Program-made: the position numbers and the translations under genes
In this document: positions 56,601 through 63,983 of the stretch, one piece after another
How the letters are laid out: each line of letters begins with the position of its first letter
How positions within the stretch are numbered: the first letter of the stretch is position 1
The notes under the pieces: model-generated
Database searches by the model: none
Told to the model about the DNA's origin: nothing
What the model saw: the letters and a program-made list of their open reading frames with translations, nothing else
Assembly: GCA_934271275.1 (NCBI GenBank)
Contig: CAKQRD010000010.1
Location: forward strand, 19,931 to 83,930
DNA: 64,000 nt
Direction of reading: 5' to 3'
From: an uncultured Clostridia bacterium
GTDB lineage: Bacteria > Bacillota > Clostridia > Christensenellales > Borkfalkiaceae

Positions 56601-56767
56601 GGCAATTTATCGAATATTCGCTTAGAGACGGAGCGCTTAAAACCACGGGGACGGACATCGATAAGATTTTACCGCCCGTTTCGCGCTTCGGCGGTGGCAG
56701 AGAAAAGAAAAAACGTAACGTTATCGCTAAACTATCAAGCTTTTTCGACCGTTTCTCAGGGCTGTAA
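53684..56767 (+). CDS. hsdR: Type I restriction endonuclease subunit HsdR
   Basis: This 1027-residue protein is the motor and nuclease subunit of the type I system. The N-terminal nuclease domain carries the ELK of the PD-(D/E)xK core in VHIELKRRGVAIKEAF. The superfamily 2 helicase part has the Walker A HTTGSGKTLTS, the DECH box (IIFDECHRSQFGD) and the later motifs FTGTP and FLTGFD. The C-terminal helical domain that binds HsdM is present. CAGGAGAGAATT precedes the ATG. All visible catalytic motifs are intact, so the system looks active. Confidence 0.96.
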   Translation: MSFYNVVSASDKSTVITEYKPSAKRSDSYQSEADLEREFIRLLGEQSYEYLNIKSEEDLIKNLRKKLEQLNNYEFTDGEWKRFFNECMANPNEGIVEKTRKIQEDNVQNLKTDAGFTKNITLIDKKNIHNNKLQVINQYEATGNYDNRYDVTILVNGLPLVHIELKRRGVAIKEAFNQIDRYQRDSFWASCGLYEYVQIFVISNGTNTKYYSNTTRFNHIKDSASGQAKKKEKTSNSFEFTSFWADGNNRIIPDLVDFTKTFFAKHTLLAILTKYCVFTSENMLLVMRPYQIVATERILNRIEIANNYKKYGSVAGGGYIWHTTGSGKTLTSFKTAQLASGLGFIDKVLFVVDRKDLDYQTMKEYDRFEKGAANSNTSTAILKKQLENSNCKIIITTIQKLSVFIAKNKGHEVFDKKVVIIFDECHRSQFGDMHLDIVKNFKKYFLFGFTGTPIFAVNANSGKHANLRTTEQAFGNKLHTYTIVDAINDKNVLPFRVDYVKTLEKEPDIDDAKVWDIDREAVWNSPDRIEKVVKYILDNFNRKTYRNEKSYSFNSLLNIQEVASAKNEAEEIKQKLRLSGFNSIICVSSVEAAKLYYNEFKKQMAENPNKALKISTIFSYGANEEEQDGILDEEDPEDTTRLDSSSRDFLAGAIKDYNATFGTSYDTSSDKFQNYYKDVSLRMKNRQIDLLIVVNMFLTGFDATTLNTLWVDKNLKAHGLIQAYSRTNRILNSIKTYGNIVCFRNLQKRTDDAISLFGDKEAGGIVLMKGYKDYYYGYTDKDGKLKPGYILLVQDLQDKFPLDEQILGEKAKKEFISLFGAVLRMRNLLASFDEFAGNEFLTEREMQDYTGKYIDLRDEFVKGGKDKENINDDIVFEVELIKQIEINIDYILMLVKKYHDSHKNDKEMLISIQKAIDSSFELRSKKKLIETFVDGINDVDDVIIEWRNFVAEEKEKELAEIIKEENLKPEETRQFIEYSLRDGALKTTGTDIDKILPPVSRFGGGREKKKRNVIAKLSSFFDRFSGL

Positions 56768-56828
56768 AGAAGAGGGGAAAGTGGTTAACGATTTGAAAAT
56801 ATAAAATTATGCGGGAAGGTGATGTATA

Positions 56829-58244
56829 ATGAAAGTAGGAATTAGTGAGGAGTCTTTTATAAAAGAATTTTCGGAAAATTTAAAAAATGGAAGTGCCTCG
56901 TTTTTTATAGGCTCGGGAATATCACGAAAAGCGCAATATGTTGGTTGGAAAGATGTTTTACGAGAGTGCGCCTTGGATATAGGGTTAGACGTAGAACAAG
57001 AAAATGATTTAATTACGTTAGCCGAGTATTATGTAAGAGATAACCAAAGAACAAAGATTACTGAAACAATCAAAAATTTCTTTGCCGATTCCAAAGGGAC
57101 GATTCAGGATATACATAAAATTATAGCGTCTTTACCTGTTAATAGTGTTTGGACGACTAACTATGATACTTTAATAGAAAGGGGCTTTGCTTCTGCAGGG
57201 ATAACTACTACTGTAATAACCGATGATTTATCTTATAGAAATATCGACAGAACTGCAGATGTGAAAATTTATAAAATTCATGGTTCGGTGAAAAACGCTG
57301 ATAAATGCATTATTGCAAGACGTGATTATGATGAATTTGCAAGGACTCATGATATAGTTTTGTCAGAACTAAAAGGCGAAATGTGTTCAAATTCCTTTTT
57401 ATTTTTAGGCTATAGTTTTAGTGATACGGATATTCAACATATTTTAACAAGAATTAGATTGGCGTATGATAGGGGACATCCGCAAAGGCATTTCAGCATT
57501 ATTGAAGAAGTAAAAAGAAATCCAAAAGAAACAGACGCTGAATTTGAATACAGAAAAAATAAGCAATCACATTATGTTTCGGATATGCAATCGTATGGAA
57601 TCAATGTTCTGCTTGTGGAATCTTATGATAGAATCGAGCAAATATTATCGACGATAAGAAATAAAGTCTTTGCGCGAAATGTTTTAATTTCAGGAGCATA
57701 TGAGAGTAGTGATGCGATAGCAGAATCAAGAATTTCTCCTGTTGCCACGAAATTGTCTACAGAATTAATTAAAAACGGATATAAAATCTATACCGGGTAT
57801 GGGAAAAATTTAGGTGCCGATATAGTGAATGGCGTTTATAACGCTTGCTCGGATTTGGGGGCTAAGTCAAAAAAATTCGATGATAATATCGTTATTTATC
57901 CTTTTCCCTATAAAGGGACTAATAAAGAGTCAAAGAAAAAAATTTATTTTGAAATAAGAAGCCGAATGGCTTCATCGACAAAAATAATGATTGTGATAGC
58001 CGGGAAAAATAAAAGTCGCAATTCGGCGGGAGTATATCAAGAGTATCAGTTGGCAAAAGAGCAGGGGAATTTAATTATTCCTATTGCCTCAACGGGTAGT
58101 TCGGCAAGAGAAATTTGGGATGAATTAAATAGGCAAAATTATTACAATGACAACGAGTTGTTTCAAAAGTTGGGAACAGAAACGGCACCGGATGAAATTG
58201 TGAATGTTGTAATGAAATTAATAAATGATAATGGAGTAAAATAA
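56829..58244 (+). CDS. thsA: Thoeris effector ThsA (SIR2-SLOG)
   Basis: This 471-residue protein has an N-terminal SIR2-like NADase domain (about 1-285) and a C-terminal SLOG domain (about 288-460, beginning NVLISGAYESSD), the layout and size of ThsA of the Thoeris anti-phage system. N111 in WTTNYDT and H151 in YKIHGSV match the two catalytic residues known as N112 and H152 in Bacillus cereus ThsA. In Thoeris, the TIR protein makes a cyclic ADP-ribose isomer on infection; this binds the SLOG domain and turns on NAD+ destruction. The gene follows hsdR by 61 bases and is one base from the TIR gene. GGGAAGGTGATGTATA precedes the ATG. AT-rich composition suggests transfer. Confidence 0.92.
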   Translation: MKVGISEESFIKEFSENLKNGSASFFIGSGISRKAQYVGWKDVLRECALDIGLDVEQENDLITLAEYYVRDNQRTKITETIKNFFADSKGTIQDIHKIIASLPVNSVWTTNYDTLIERGFASAGITTTVITDDLSYRNIDRTADVKIYKIHGSVKNADKCIIARRDYDEFARTHDIVLSELKGEMCSNSFLFLGYSFSDTDIQHILTRIRLAYDRGHPQRHFSIIEEVKRNPKETDAEFEYRKNKQSHYVSDMQSYGINVLLVESYDRIEQILSTIRNKVFARNVLISGAYESSDAIAESRISPVATKLSTELIKNGYKIYTGYGKNLGADIVNGVYNACSDLGAKSKKFDDNIVIYPFPYKGTNKESKKKIYFEIRSRMASSTKIMIVIAGKNKSRNSAGVYQEYQLAKEQGNLIIPIASTGSSAREIWDELNRQNYYNDNELFQKLGTETAPDEIVNVVMKLINDNGVK

Positions 58245-58245
58245 A

Positions 58246-58932
58246 ATGGGACACAAAATATTTGTATCATATAAATATCGCGATTCAAATGTTAAAAAGA
58301 TTACTAATAATTATTGGGCTGACGACACAGTGCGAGACTATGTAGATCAATTACAACAATATTTTGATAACGGGGATGATATATATAAGGGAGAGGAAGA
58401 CGGAGAAGATTTATCAAACTTGCCAGATGAAACTATTTGGAAACAGTTAAAAGACAGAATATATGATAGTACACTGACGATTGTAATGATATCTCCAGGT
58501 ATGAAAACACAGCAAAATGAAAGAGATCAATGGATTCCGTGGGAAATATCGTATTCACTAAAAGAAGTTTCCCGAAAAAATAAAGCGGGTAACGATGTAA
58601 CAAGTAAGAGTAATGCGATTTTGGCTTTGATTATTCCGGATAGAGATGGATCTTATTCATATTACACAGAAAATCGCAGGTGTTGTCCTTCTGGATGTAG
58701 AGTTCTTAAAACCGATAGATTGTTTACAATACTGAAAAAGAACATGTTTAATAAGAAAAAACCAGAAAAAAGTCAATGTAATGCTAACGATATTATTTAT
58801 CATGGTGATTGCAGTTATATAATGTCAATAAAATGGGATGACTTTGTAGCAGATCCGCAAAAATACATAGAAAAAGCATATTTATTGCAAAATTCCATTG
58901 AACAATACGTAATAAACGAAGAAATAGGATAG
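58246..58932 (+). CDS. thsB: Thoeris sensor ThsB, TIR-domain protein
   Basis: This 228-residue protein starts with the TIR-like sequence KIFVSYKYRDSNV and continues with a TIR fold of the ThsB type (formerly DUF1863). The likely catalytic glutamate is E100 in WIPWEISYSLKE. In Thoeris, ThsB detects infection and uses NAD+ to make the signal that activates ThsA. Its ATG lies one base after the thsA stop codon, so the pair is surely co-expressed. The protein is somewhat longer than the best studied ThsB. Confidence 0.9.
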   Translation: MGHKIFVSYKYRDSNVKKITNNYWADDTVRDYVDQLQQYFDNGDDIYKGEEDGEDLSNLPDETIWKQLKDRIYDSTLTIVMISPGMKTQQNERDQWIPWEISYSLKEVSRKNKAGNDVTSKSNAILALIIPDRDGSYSYYTENRRCCPSGCRVLKTDRLFTILKKNMFNKKKPEKSQCNANDIIYHGDCSYIMSIKWDDFVADPQKYIEKAYLLQNSIEQYVINEEIG

Positions 58933-58935
58933 ACG

Positions 58936-60075
58936 ATGTCAGATACTCCGAAAGCATATAAACTGAATAAAGAGAAGCGGGCGGCGGATGAAAACGGGAA
59001 GTTTCTGTATTATTTTTACGACCGCAAAAAACTGACGTCGGTTGCGCTTCCCGAAGAGCAGTTCGATAAACTCGTGGAGATGGACAGGGAATATTATAAT
59101 CTCGAACGCCGTGAAAACGACCATAAAACGACGTTCAAAAAATCCGCAAATACCAACAGTTATAAGAAAATCGATATAGAAAAGGACGATTTCGGACAAG
59201 CCCCTGAGGAAGATCCGGATGACGACGATGTTTCCGGTGCGGACTTTACCTATAAAATTCACAAGCAGTGCGATATTGATAAAAAAGTTGCCGCGCTTTC
59301 GCCTGACGACCGGACGATTTACCAAATGTATTATGTGGACGGTTTCAGACAGGCGGAAATTGCGGAAGAACTCGGCAAAACGCAAGGTTACGTCGCAAAG
59401 CGGTTGATGAAAATCGGCGACGCATTGCAGGAAAATAAATCCGACGAGGAACGCGCAAACGCCCAGTGGGAGAAATTTTTGCATAAATTCCGTACGGATG
59501 ACGACGAAGATATTTTATGGGATATGTTTTTATATCTGCTGCCCGTTGAGGAGCAGACGGATATTGCAAGTTGGTTTTACAGTTATCGCGAGTTTTATAA
59601 ATTCGGGCTGTCGTATCTCATAATTCGCCCGTTCGATAAGGTAACCGATCCTACCGAATTCGGGAAAAGAATGAACGATTTGCCTTATCACAGCCGCTAT
59701 GTGTATTACGAAATTTTCGACGGGCAGATTGAAGAACTGCAATGGCTGTATCTTGCGCTTTGCGAAGAGGTGGAGAGCCGTAAGAAAACTTTTCCGCAGA
59801 AACCCGCGGGAACGAATTTCGAGAAGATTTTTCAGAAAGCGGAAGAAATCTGCAAGCGGCTCGATATGACGGCGGAAGAGTTTATAAACGAGCGATTTAT
59901 ACCGAAAGGAGCGGAAAAACGCGGGAAACGCTATAAAGATTACAGACGAAAATATCAGAATATCGTTGTGGCGGACGAAACCGATACGCGCCCGATAGAA
60001 GAACAACTTCGGGATATATTCGGAGGCGGTCCGACACCTGAATTTTCCAACCCGGAATTCCGCAAGAAAAAATAA
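58936..60075 (+). CDS. Sigma-70 region 4-like HTH protein of the mobile element
   Basis: This 379-residue protein has a helix-turn-helix of the sigma-70 region 4 kind at residues about 118-160 (LSPDDRTIYQMYYVDGF followed by QAEIAEELGKTQGYVAKRL). No region 2 for -10 recognition is apparent, so it is more likely a regulator related to the small sigma-like proteins of conjugative transposons. The long N- and C-terminal parts are not recognised. It starts three bases after thsB, but its codon use is more GC-rich than that of the Thoeris genes. Confidence 0.7.
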   Translation: MSDTPKAYKLNKEKRAADENGKFLYYFYDRKKLTSVALPEEQFDKLVEMDREYYNLERRENDHKTTFKKSANTNSYKKIDIEKDDFGQAPEEDPDDDDVSGADFTYKIHKQCDIDKKVAALSPDDRTIYQMYYVDGFRQAEIAEELGKTQGYVAKRLMKIGDALQENKSDEERANAQWEKFLHKFRTDDDEDILWDMFLYLLPVEEQTDIASWFYSYREFYKFGLSYLIIRPFDKVTDPTEFGKRMNDLPYHSRYVYYEIFDGQIEELQWLYLALCEEVESRKKTFPQKPAGTNFEKIFQKAEEICKRLDMTAEEFINERFIPKGAEKRGKRYKDYRRKYQNIVVADETDTRPIEEQLRDIFGGGPTPEFSNPEFRKKK

Positions 60076-60090
60076 TTTAAAAATTTTTTT

Positions 60091-60104
60091 ATATTCCGGA
60101 ATAT
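60091..60104. repeat. Perfect 14-base palindrome
   Basis: ATATTCCGGAATAT lies in the short gap before the BRO-N gene. The core CCGGAATAT also occurs in candidate operator 1 of the XRE gene, so a shared regulator is possible but unproven. Confidence 0.5.
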
Positions 60105-60165
60105 TTTCGGCGTTTTATTCGCTTGATAGGTGTAAAACTTTTTTGCAGGCAGGAGGAATATTAAA

Positions 60166-61017
60166 ATGCAAAACAAAATTAAAGTGTTTGAAAATAAGCA
60201 GGTGCGGACGTTATGGAATGCCGACGAAGAAGAATGGTATTTTTCCGTAGTGGACGTATGCAACGTTCTGGCGGATTCCGCAAGTAAAGATCCGGGCGCA
60301 TACTGGCGCAAACTGAAACAGCGCTTAAAAAATGAAGGAAGCGAGGTCGTGACAAATTGTCACGGACTGAAAATGCAGGCATCCGATGGGAAATATTACA
60401 AGACCGATTGTCTCGATACGAAAGGCGTTTTGCGGCTCGTGCAGTCGATTCCGTCGCCGAAAGCGGAGCCGTTCAAAATGTGGCTGGCGCAAGTGGGAAG
60501 CGAGCGGCTTGACGAAATAGCCGATCCGGAAAAGGCGATACTTCGCGGCGCGGATTTTTACCGTGCCAAAGGTTATACGGAAGGCTGGATCAATCAACGC
60601 TTGCAGACAATAGAAATGCGCAAAGAACTGACAGACGAGTGGAAAGCTCGCGGAATAGAACAGGAAAAAGATTACGCGATTTTAACGAACGAAATGACGA
60701 AAGCATGGAGCGGCTTATCCGTTAAAGAGTATAAAGAGCTCAAAGGGTTGAAAAAGGAAAACCTGCGCGACAATATGACGAATATCGAACTCGTTCTGAA
60801 TATGCTTGCGGAAGTTACGACGACGGCGATATCGAAACGGGAACAGCCCGATACGTTTGAAGAAAGCAAAACGATTGCCAAAAGAGGCGGAAAAGTAGCA
60901 AAAAATGCAAGAACGGACATCGAAAGTCAGTTGGGACAATCGGTAATTTCTCCGCTTAATGCAAATGACAAGCCCGCGCTTGAAGTGAAAACGGATAACG
61001 ACGGAGAAAAAGATTAA
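60166..61017 (+). CDS. BRO-N domain protein (antirepressor-like)
   Basis: This 283-residue protein starts with a BRO-N domain (about 5-110: VRTLWNADEEEWYFSVVDVCNVL and CLDTKGVLRLVQSIPSPKAEPFKMWL), known from phage antirepressors and DinD-like proteins. Its C-terminal half (RGADFYRAKGYTEGWINQRLQTIEMRKEL) matches the form found in integrative elements of Bacillota. Such proteins usually act on element regulation or the SOS response. AGGAGGAATATTAAA precedes the ATG. Two terminators follow. Confidence 0.85.
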   Translation: MQNKIKVFENKQVRTLWNADEEEWYFSVVDVCNVLADSASKDPGAYWRKLKQRLKNEGSEVVTNCHGLKMQASDGKYYKTDCLDTKGVLRLVQSIPSPKAEPFKMWLAQVGSERLDEIADPEKAILRGADFYRAKGYTEGWINQRLQTIEMRKELTDEWKARGIEQEKDYAILTNEMTKAWSGLSVKEYKELKGLKKENLRDNMTNIELVLNMLAEVTTTAISKREQPDTFEESKTIAKRGGKVAKNARTDIESQLGQSVISPLNANDKPALEVKTDNDGEKD

Positions 61018-61049
61018 AATTGTAAAAATACACAATTAAAAAGAAAACG

Positions 61050-61087
61050 AAAAGGAAGCCAGATAAAGAGTTTGACTTCCTTTTTGT
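61050..61087 (+). terminator. Terminator after the BRO-N gene
   Basis: AAAAGGAAG pairs with CTTCCTTTT and the T-tract continues; the loop is about 20 bases. Confidence 0.7.
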
Positions 61088-61093
61088 ATGCGG

Positions 61094-61121
61094 TTGTCGG
61101 GAGAAGTCCCGGCAATTTTTT
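61094..61121 (+). terminator. Second terminator, before a short leader ORF
   Basis: TTGTCGGGA pairs with TCCCGGCAA around GAAG and is followed by six T residues. It stands only seven bases after the previous one and before the short open frame at 61144. Confidence 0.75.
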
Positions 61122-61143
61122 ATTCTTAACAAAGGAGTGATAA

Positions 61144-61176
61144 ATGACAAATTACAATCGGTATCGTCCGCCGTGA
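61144..61176 (+). CDS. Candidate 10-residue leader peptide
   Basis: ATG at 61144 follows AAAGGAGTGATAA, one of the stronger ribosome binding sites in the region, and encodes MTNYNRYRPP and a stop codon. It is too short for usual gene finding. The Pro-Pro-stop ending is a known way to slow ribosomes, so it could be a regulatory leader for the DUF6291-like gene 43 bases downstream. It may also be chance. Confidence 0.4.
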   Translation: MTNYNRYRPP

Positions 61177-61219
61177 ACGGGCGAAAAATAACAAAAAAAA
61201 TAAAAAACGAGGAGAATAA

Positions 61220-61933
61220 ATGGAAGATAAAAGATTAAAACAATTTACGTTTTACGATTTATATTACGAGGCGTTGAAAGGGCTTCCCGACGAAGCGGCG
61301 GGAAGAATGGCGAAAAACATCTGCAAATTTATGTTTACGAACGAAGAGATTTCGGAGCCGCAGGACGACAGGGAAAACTTTTTCTGGAGCAATATCAAGG
61401 ACGTTCTCGAAGAGGTTAAGCGGATAGAAGAAAGAGGGCGAAAGCCTAAAAATCTCAATGAAAAGATGCCGCATTTTACTTTTACGGATACTTACGGCAA
61501 GGCGCTGAAACTGATGACGGATGCGGAAAGCGGACAGTATATAAAAGCAATCTGCGAGTATATGTTTTTCGGGACGGAACGGAAATTGAAACCGCCTGTC
61601 GATATGTATTTTTCATTCGCGAAAAAGAAACTGGGATTATCCCGGAAAAGAAAATCGTCGGGAAGTAAAGGCGGCGCAACGGTGCGCGTAAAGGTATCGG
61701 ATAAAGAGATTTCAAAGGCAACCGAAAAGAAAAATCAATATGTTTCGTTCGATGATTTTATGGCGGAAAATCCGAAGATAAAAAACGATTTATATGCTTC
61801 GCGGATGCATTTGCTGGACGGAGTAAACTGGATGAAACTGGATTGCGGGCTGGAGAAAAGCGAGTATAAAAATTGCGACAGCCTGTATCGGATTCTGATG
61901 CACAAAGAGGAGATAATGAACAATGCATGGTGA
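61220..61933 (+). CDS. DUF6291-like protein with internal duplication
   Basis: This 237-residue protein contains two related segments: residues 8-41 (FTFYDLYYEALKGLPDE... ICKFMF) and 86-120 (FTFTDTYGKALKLMTDA... ICEYMF). They match the DUF6291 pattern found in phage and mobile-element proteins of Bacillota, sometimes near replication genes. A Lys/Arg-rich stretch (KKKLGLSRKRKSSGSKGG) follows and then an unrelated end. Function is unknown; DNA binding is possible. CGAGGAGAATAA precedes the ATG. Confidence 0.7.
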   Translation: MEDKRLKQFTFYDLYYEALKGLPDEAAGRMAKNICKFMFTNEEISEPQDDRENFFWSNIKDVLEEVKRIEERGRKPKNLNEKMPHFTFTDTYGKALKLMTDAESGQYIKAICEYMFFGTERKLKPPVDMYFSFAKKKLGLSRKRKSSGSKGGATVRVKVSDKEISKATEKKNQYVSFDDFMAENPKIKNDLYASRMHLLDGVNWMKLDCGLEKSEYKNCDSLYRILMHKEEIMNNAW

Positions 61934-62141
61934 AAAAAAGAGCGGAGCAAACCGTGAAGCAAAAACGGAGCAAAATACGGTAAAACCGAAGCAGGTTAAG
62001 AAAATGCAGTCTTCGCCGCATTTTGTATTACGGAAAGCGGCACAGCCGCCTTTCGTTTACGGTAGCAAAAATACAAGGGAAAAGGAGGAGTATTTTGTCT
62101 GGAACGCCGGTAATATTCAACGTGGCGTATACGCCGTATAA
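61923..62141 (+). CDS. Possible small basic protein overlapping DUF6291-like and relaxase genes
   Basis: This 72-residue frame begins at ATG 61923 inside the end of the DUF6291-like gene and overlaps the relaxase start region. GAGGAG lies ten bases upstream. The N-terminal half is Lys/Glu/Thr-rich. I do not recognise it, and the second half overlaps the relaxase ribosome binding site and start, so only weak support exists. Confidence 0.35.
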   Translation: MHGEKKSGANREAKTEQNTVKPKQVKKMQSSPHFVLRKAAQPPFVYGSKNTREKEEYFVWNAGNIQRGVYAV

Positions 62142-63417
62142 ACTGAAAAAGGGTTCGACCGAAAAAGAAATAAAAGCCCACGCGGAAAAGCGTGCGTATT
62201 ACGATTTTACGGGCGATACGAATTATCTTCGGTATATGACGACCGAGGGAAAACTGACGGGGAACGAATCCAAAAAGTTTACGATGCTCGATTACCTGCA
62301 AAAATCCACGGGCGTGTTCAACGGCGACGGAATGATAAGCAGGGACGAATTAAAAGAAATGAAACGACGGCTGAAAGAAAACAAAGGCAACATCTGGAGC
62401 GGGTTCGTATCGTTCGACGAAGAAAATTCCGGAAAGATCGATACGCCCGAAAAGTGTATCGCGCTGATACGGAAAACGTTCAACGAGTTCTTTCGCGATA
62501 TGGGGCTGGATCCGAGTGAAGTCGATCTGGTATGCGCTTTACATCTGGACAGACCGTCGCATCTGCACTTTCATTTCGAGTTTTACGAAAAGCGTCCGTG
62601 GCTGAAAAACAAGCGCGCCGCCGGATATAAATACCGCAGCAAGGGCAAAGTTCCGATAAAAGCCATAGACAATATGGTGGAGCGGCTGACTTCTTACACG
62701 ATAGACGACGAGTTGAAAAAACGTTTGGACGAAGCGAGGAGCGCGTTGTATAAACGGAAAGATTTTTCGGAAGCGCTATGCCGCGATGTGGCAACCAAGA
62801 AGATGAAAGAACTTGCGGAAAAAATTCCGCCGACGGCTTCGTTCCAATACGGCAAAAAAGATATGGCTATGTATCGGCGGGAGATTGACGGGATTGTGGA
62901 AGCGGTTGCTATGGTGGACGAAAACGTGTGCGCCGCCGACAGCGCGTTCAGGGCAGAACTTATGCGAAAAGAAACCGCGCTGAAAAGCATTATGGGGAAG
63001 TATTACGCAAAAAGAATGAAAGATGACGGTATTTTCAAAGAGAAAATGACGAACGCTTCCGAATTTTTCGGACTGAAACATATCCGGACGATAGACAGGC
63101 TGGAATGGGATTATCGCAGGCGACTCGGTAACATTGTTCTTAAAAAGGTGAAGTACATACAGGAAAACGCTTATAAGTATAATCGGACGAAAAAGAGAAA
63201 AGCCAACGATAAGTCGATTAAACGCCATATAGCTGTGTCCGATAATAAAATCGGCAGGGAACTTTCAAACTTTTTCGGCTCGGTGTTCGATTTGTTTTTA
63301 CCCGAAACGCAAGCCTATTCAAACCGTTTGCAGGAGATAGAGCGAGAAATGAAGGAAGAAAAAGAAAAGGAAGAGCGTGAAGCCGCCGCGAAAAGCAATT
63401 ATTATAACAGCAGATGA
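62095..63417 (+). CDS. Relaxase of the MobP/MobL type
   Basis: This 440-residue protein is probably the DNA-nicking relaxase of an integrative conjugative or mobilizable element. The three-histidine metal motif is visible as SHLHFHFEF, after LDRPSHLH, and the N-terminal part has several tyrosines (RAYYDFTGDTNYLRYM) that could include the nicking residue. The second half is helical and charged. The start is the TTG at 62095, which has AAAGGAGGAGTATT upstream and matches the family start SGTPVIFNVAY; the ATG at 62023 has no such site. Coupling protein and other transfer genes may lie beyond the window. Confidence 0.82.
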   Translation: MSGTPVIFNVAYTPYKLKKGSTEKEIKAHAEKRAYYDFTGDTNYLRYMTTEGKLTGNESKKFTMLDYLQKSTGVFNGDGMISRDELKEMKRRLKENKGNIWSGFVSFDEENSGKIDTPEKCIALIRKTFNEFFRDMGLDPSEVDLVCALHLDRPSHLHFHFEFYEKRPWLKNKRAAGYKYRSKGKVPIKAIDNMVERLTSYTIDDELKKRLDEARSALYKRKDFSEALCRDVATKKMKELAEKIPPTASFQYGKKDMAMYRREIDGIVEAVAMVDENVCAADSAFRAELMRKETALKSIMGKYYAKRMKDDGIFKEKMTNASEFFGLKHIRTIDRLEWDYRRRLGNIVLKKVKYIQENAYKYNRTKKRKANDKSIKRHIAVSDNKIGRELSNFFGSVFDLFLPETQAYSNRLQEIEREMKEEKEKEEREAAAKSNYYNSR

Positions 63418-63447
63418 GGTTTGCCCTACATTTTAGGGCAAACCTTT
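63416..63447 (+). terminator. Hairpin after the relaxase gene
   Basis: AGGTTTGCCCT and AGGGCAAACCT form a perfect 11-base-pair stem just at the end of the relaxase gene. Only TTGAAAGG follows, so it may also act as a translational or RNA stability element. Confidence 0.55.
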
Positions 63448-63461
63448 GAAAGGAGGGAAGA

Positions 63462-63476
63462 ATGACATTTAATTAA
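63462..63476 (+). CDS. Candidate 4-residue mini-ORF
   Basis: ATG at 63462 follows AAAGGAGGGAAGA, a near-consensus ribosome binding site, but encodes only MTFN before TAA. It may be the remnant of a truncated gene start or a leader. Support rests only on the binding site. Confidence 0.25.
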   Translation: MTFN

Positions 63477-63613
63477 AACCGAAAAATAGCGAACACAAAT
63501 TTTTACATTCGAACCATAAAAAATTTTCTGTTTTTTCTTGCGAAAACAGCTTGACAAATGCGGGATTGGATGCTATCGTATTGATACGACGAAAGAAAAT
63601 CGGAGGTGGAACT

Positions 63614-63970
63614 ATGAACAAAGCAAAAGTAATGCGAAAGGCGGAAGCGGGTGAGGGATTGACCGTAGCGGAAATCAAGGTTTATCAAAAGGCTGTTAAA
63701 CAGAAAAAGCACGTTTACGGCAAATACGGAACACTTGCAAAACAGTATCTGGAAGATAAGGGGCTCGATTGGACGATTGAGAATCTTCCCGAATACCTGC
63801 ACGGCGTAGACAAAACCGCCGACGAAATGTACGAAACGATGTATGAAAAGTTCTCGAAAGAAGAGCGTTTCAAAAGGTCGGCAGACTTTATGGAAAACTT
63901 GAAACGGGAAACTGAAATGCAAAGGCTTATCGAAGAAGAAATCTTAAATGAAATCGTTTATGTAAAATAA
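63614..63970 (+). CDS. TnpV-like mobile element protein
   Basis: This 118-residue protein resembles TnpV, a small protein of unknown function found in transposons and conjugative elements of Bacillota. It shows GKYGTLAKQYLEDK, then a middle part with ENLPEYLHGVDKTADEMYE, and the typical ending EEEILNEIVYVK. The ATG at 63614 has CGGAGGTGGAACT upstream. TTGACA at 63551-63556 may be part of a promoter, but the -10 (TATCGT) is weak. Confidence 0.65.
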   Translation: MNKAKVMRKAEAGEGLTVAEIKVYQKAVKQKKHVYGKYGTLAKQYLEDKGLDWTIENLPEYLHGVDKTADEMYETMYEKFSKEERFKRSADFMENLKRETEMQRLIEEEILNEIVYVK

Positions 63971-63983
63971 CGGAGGTATCAAA

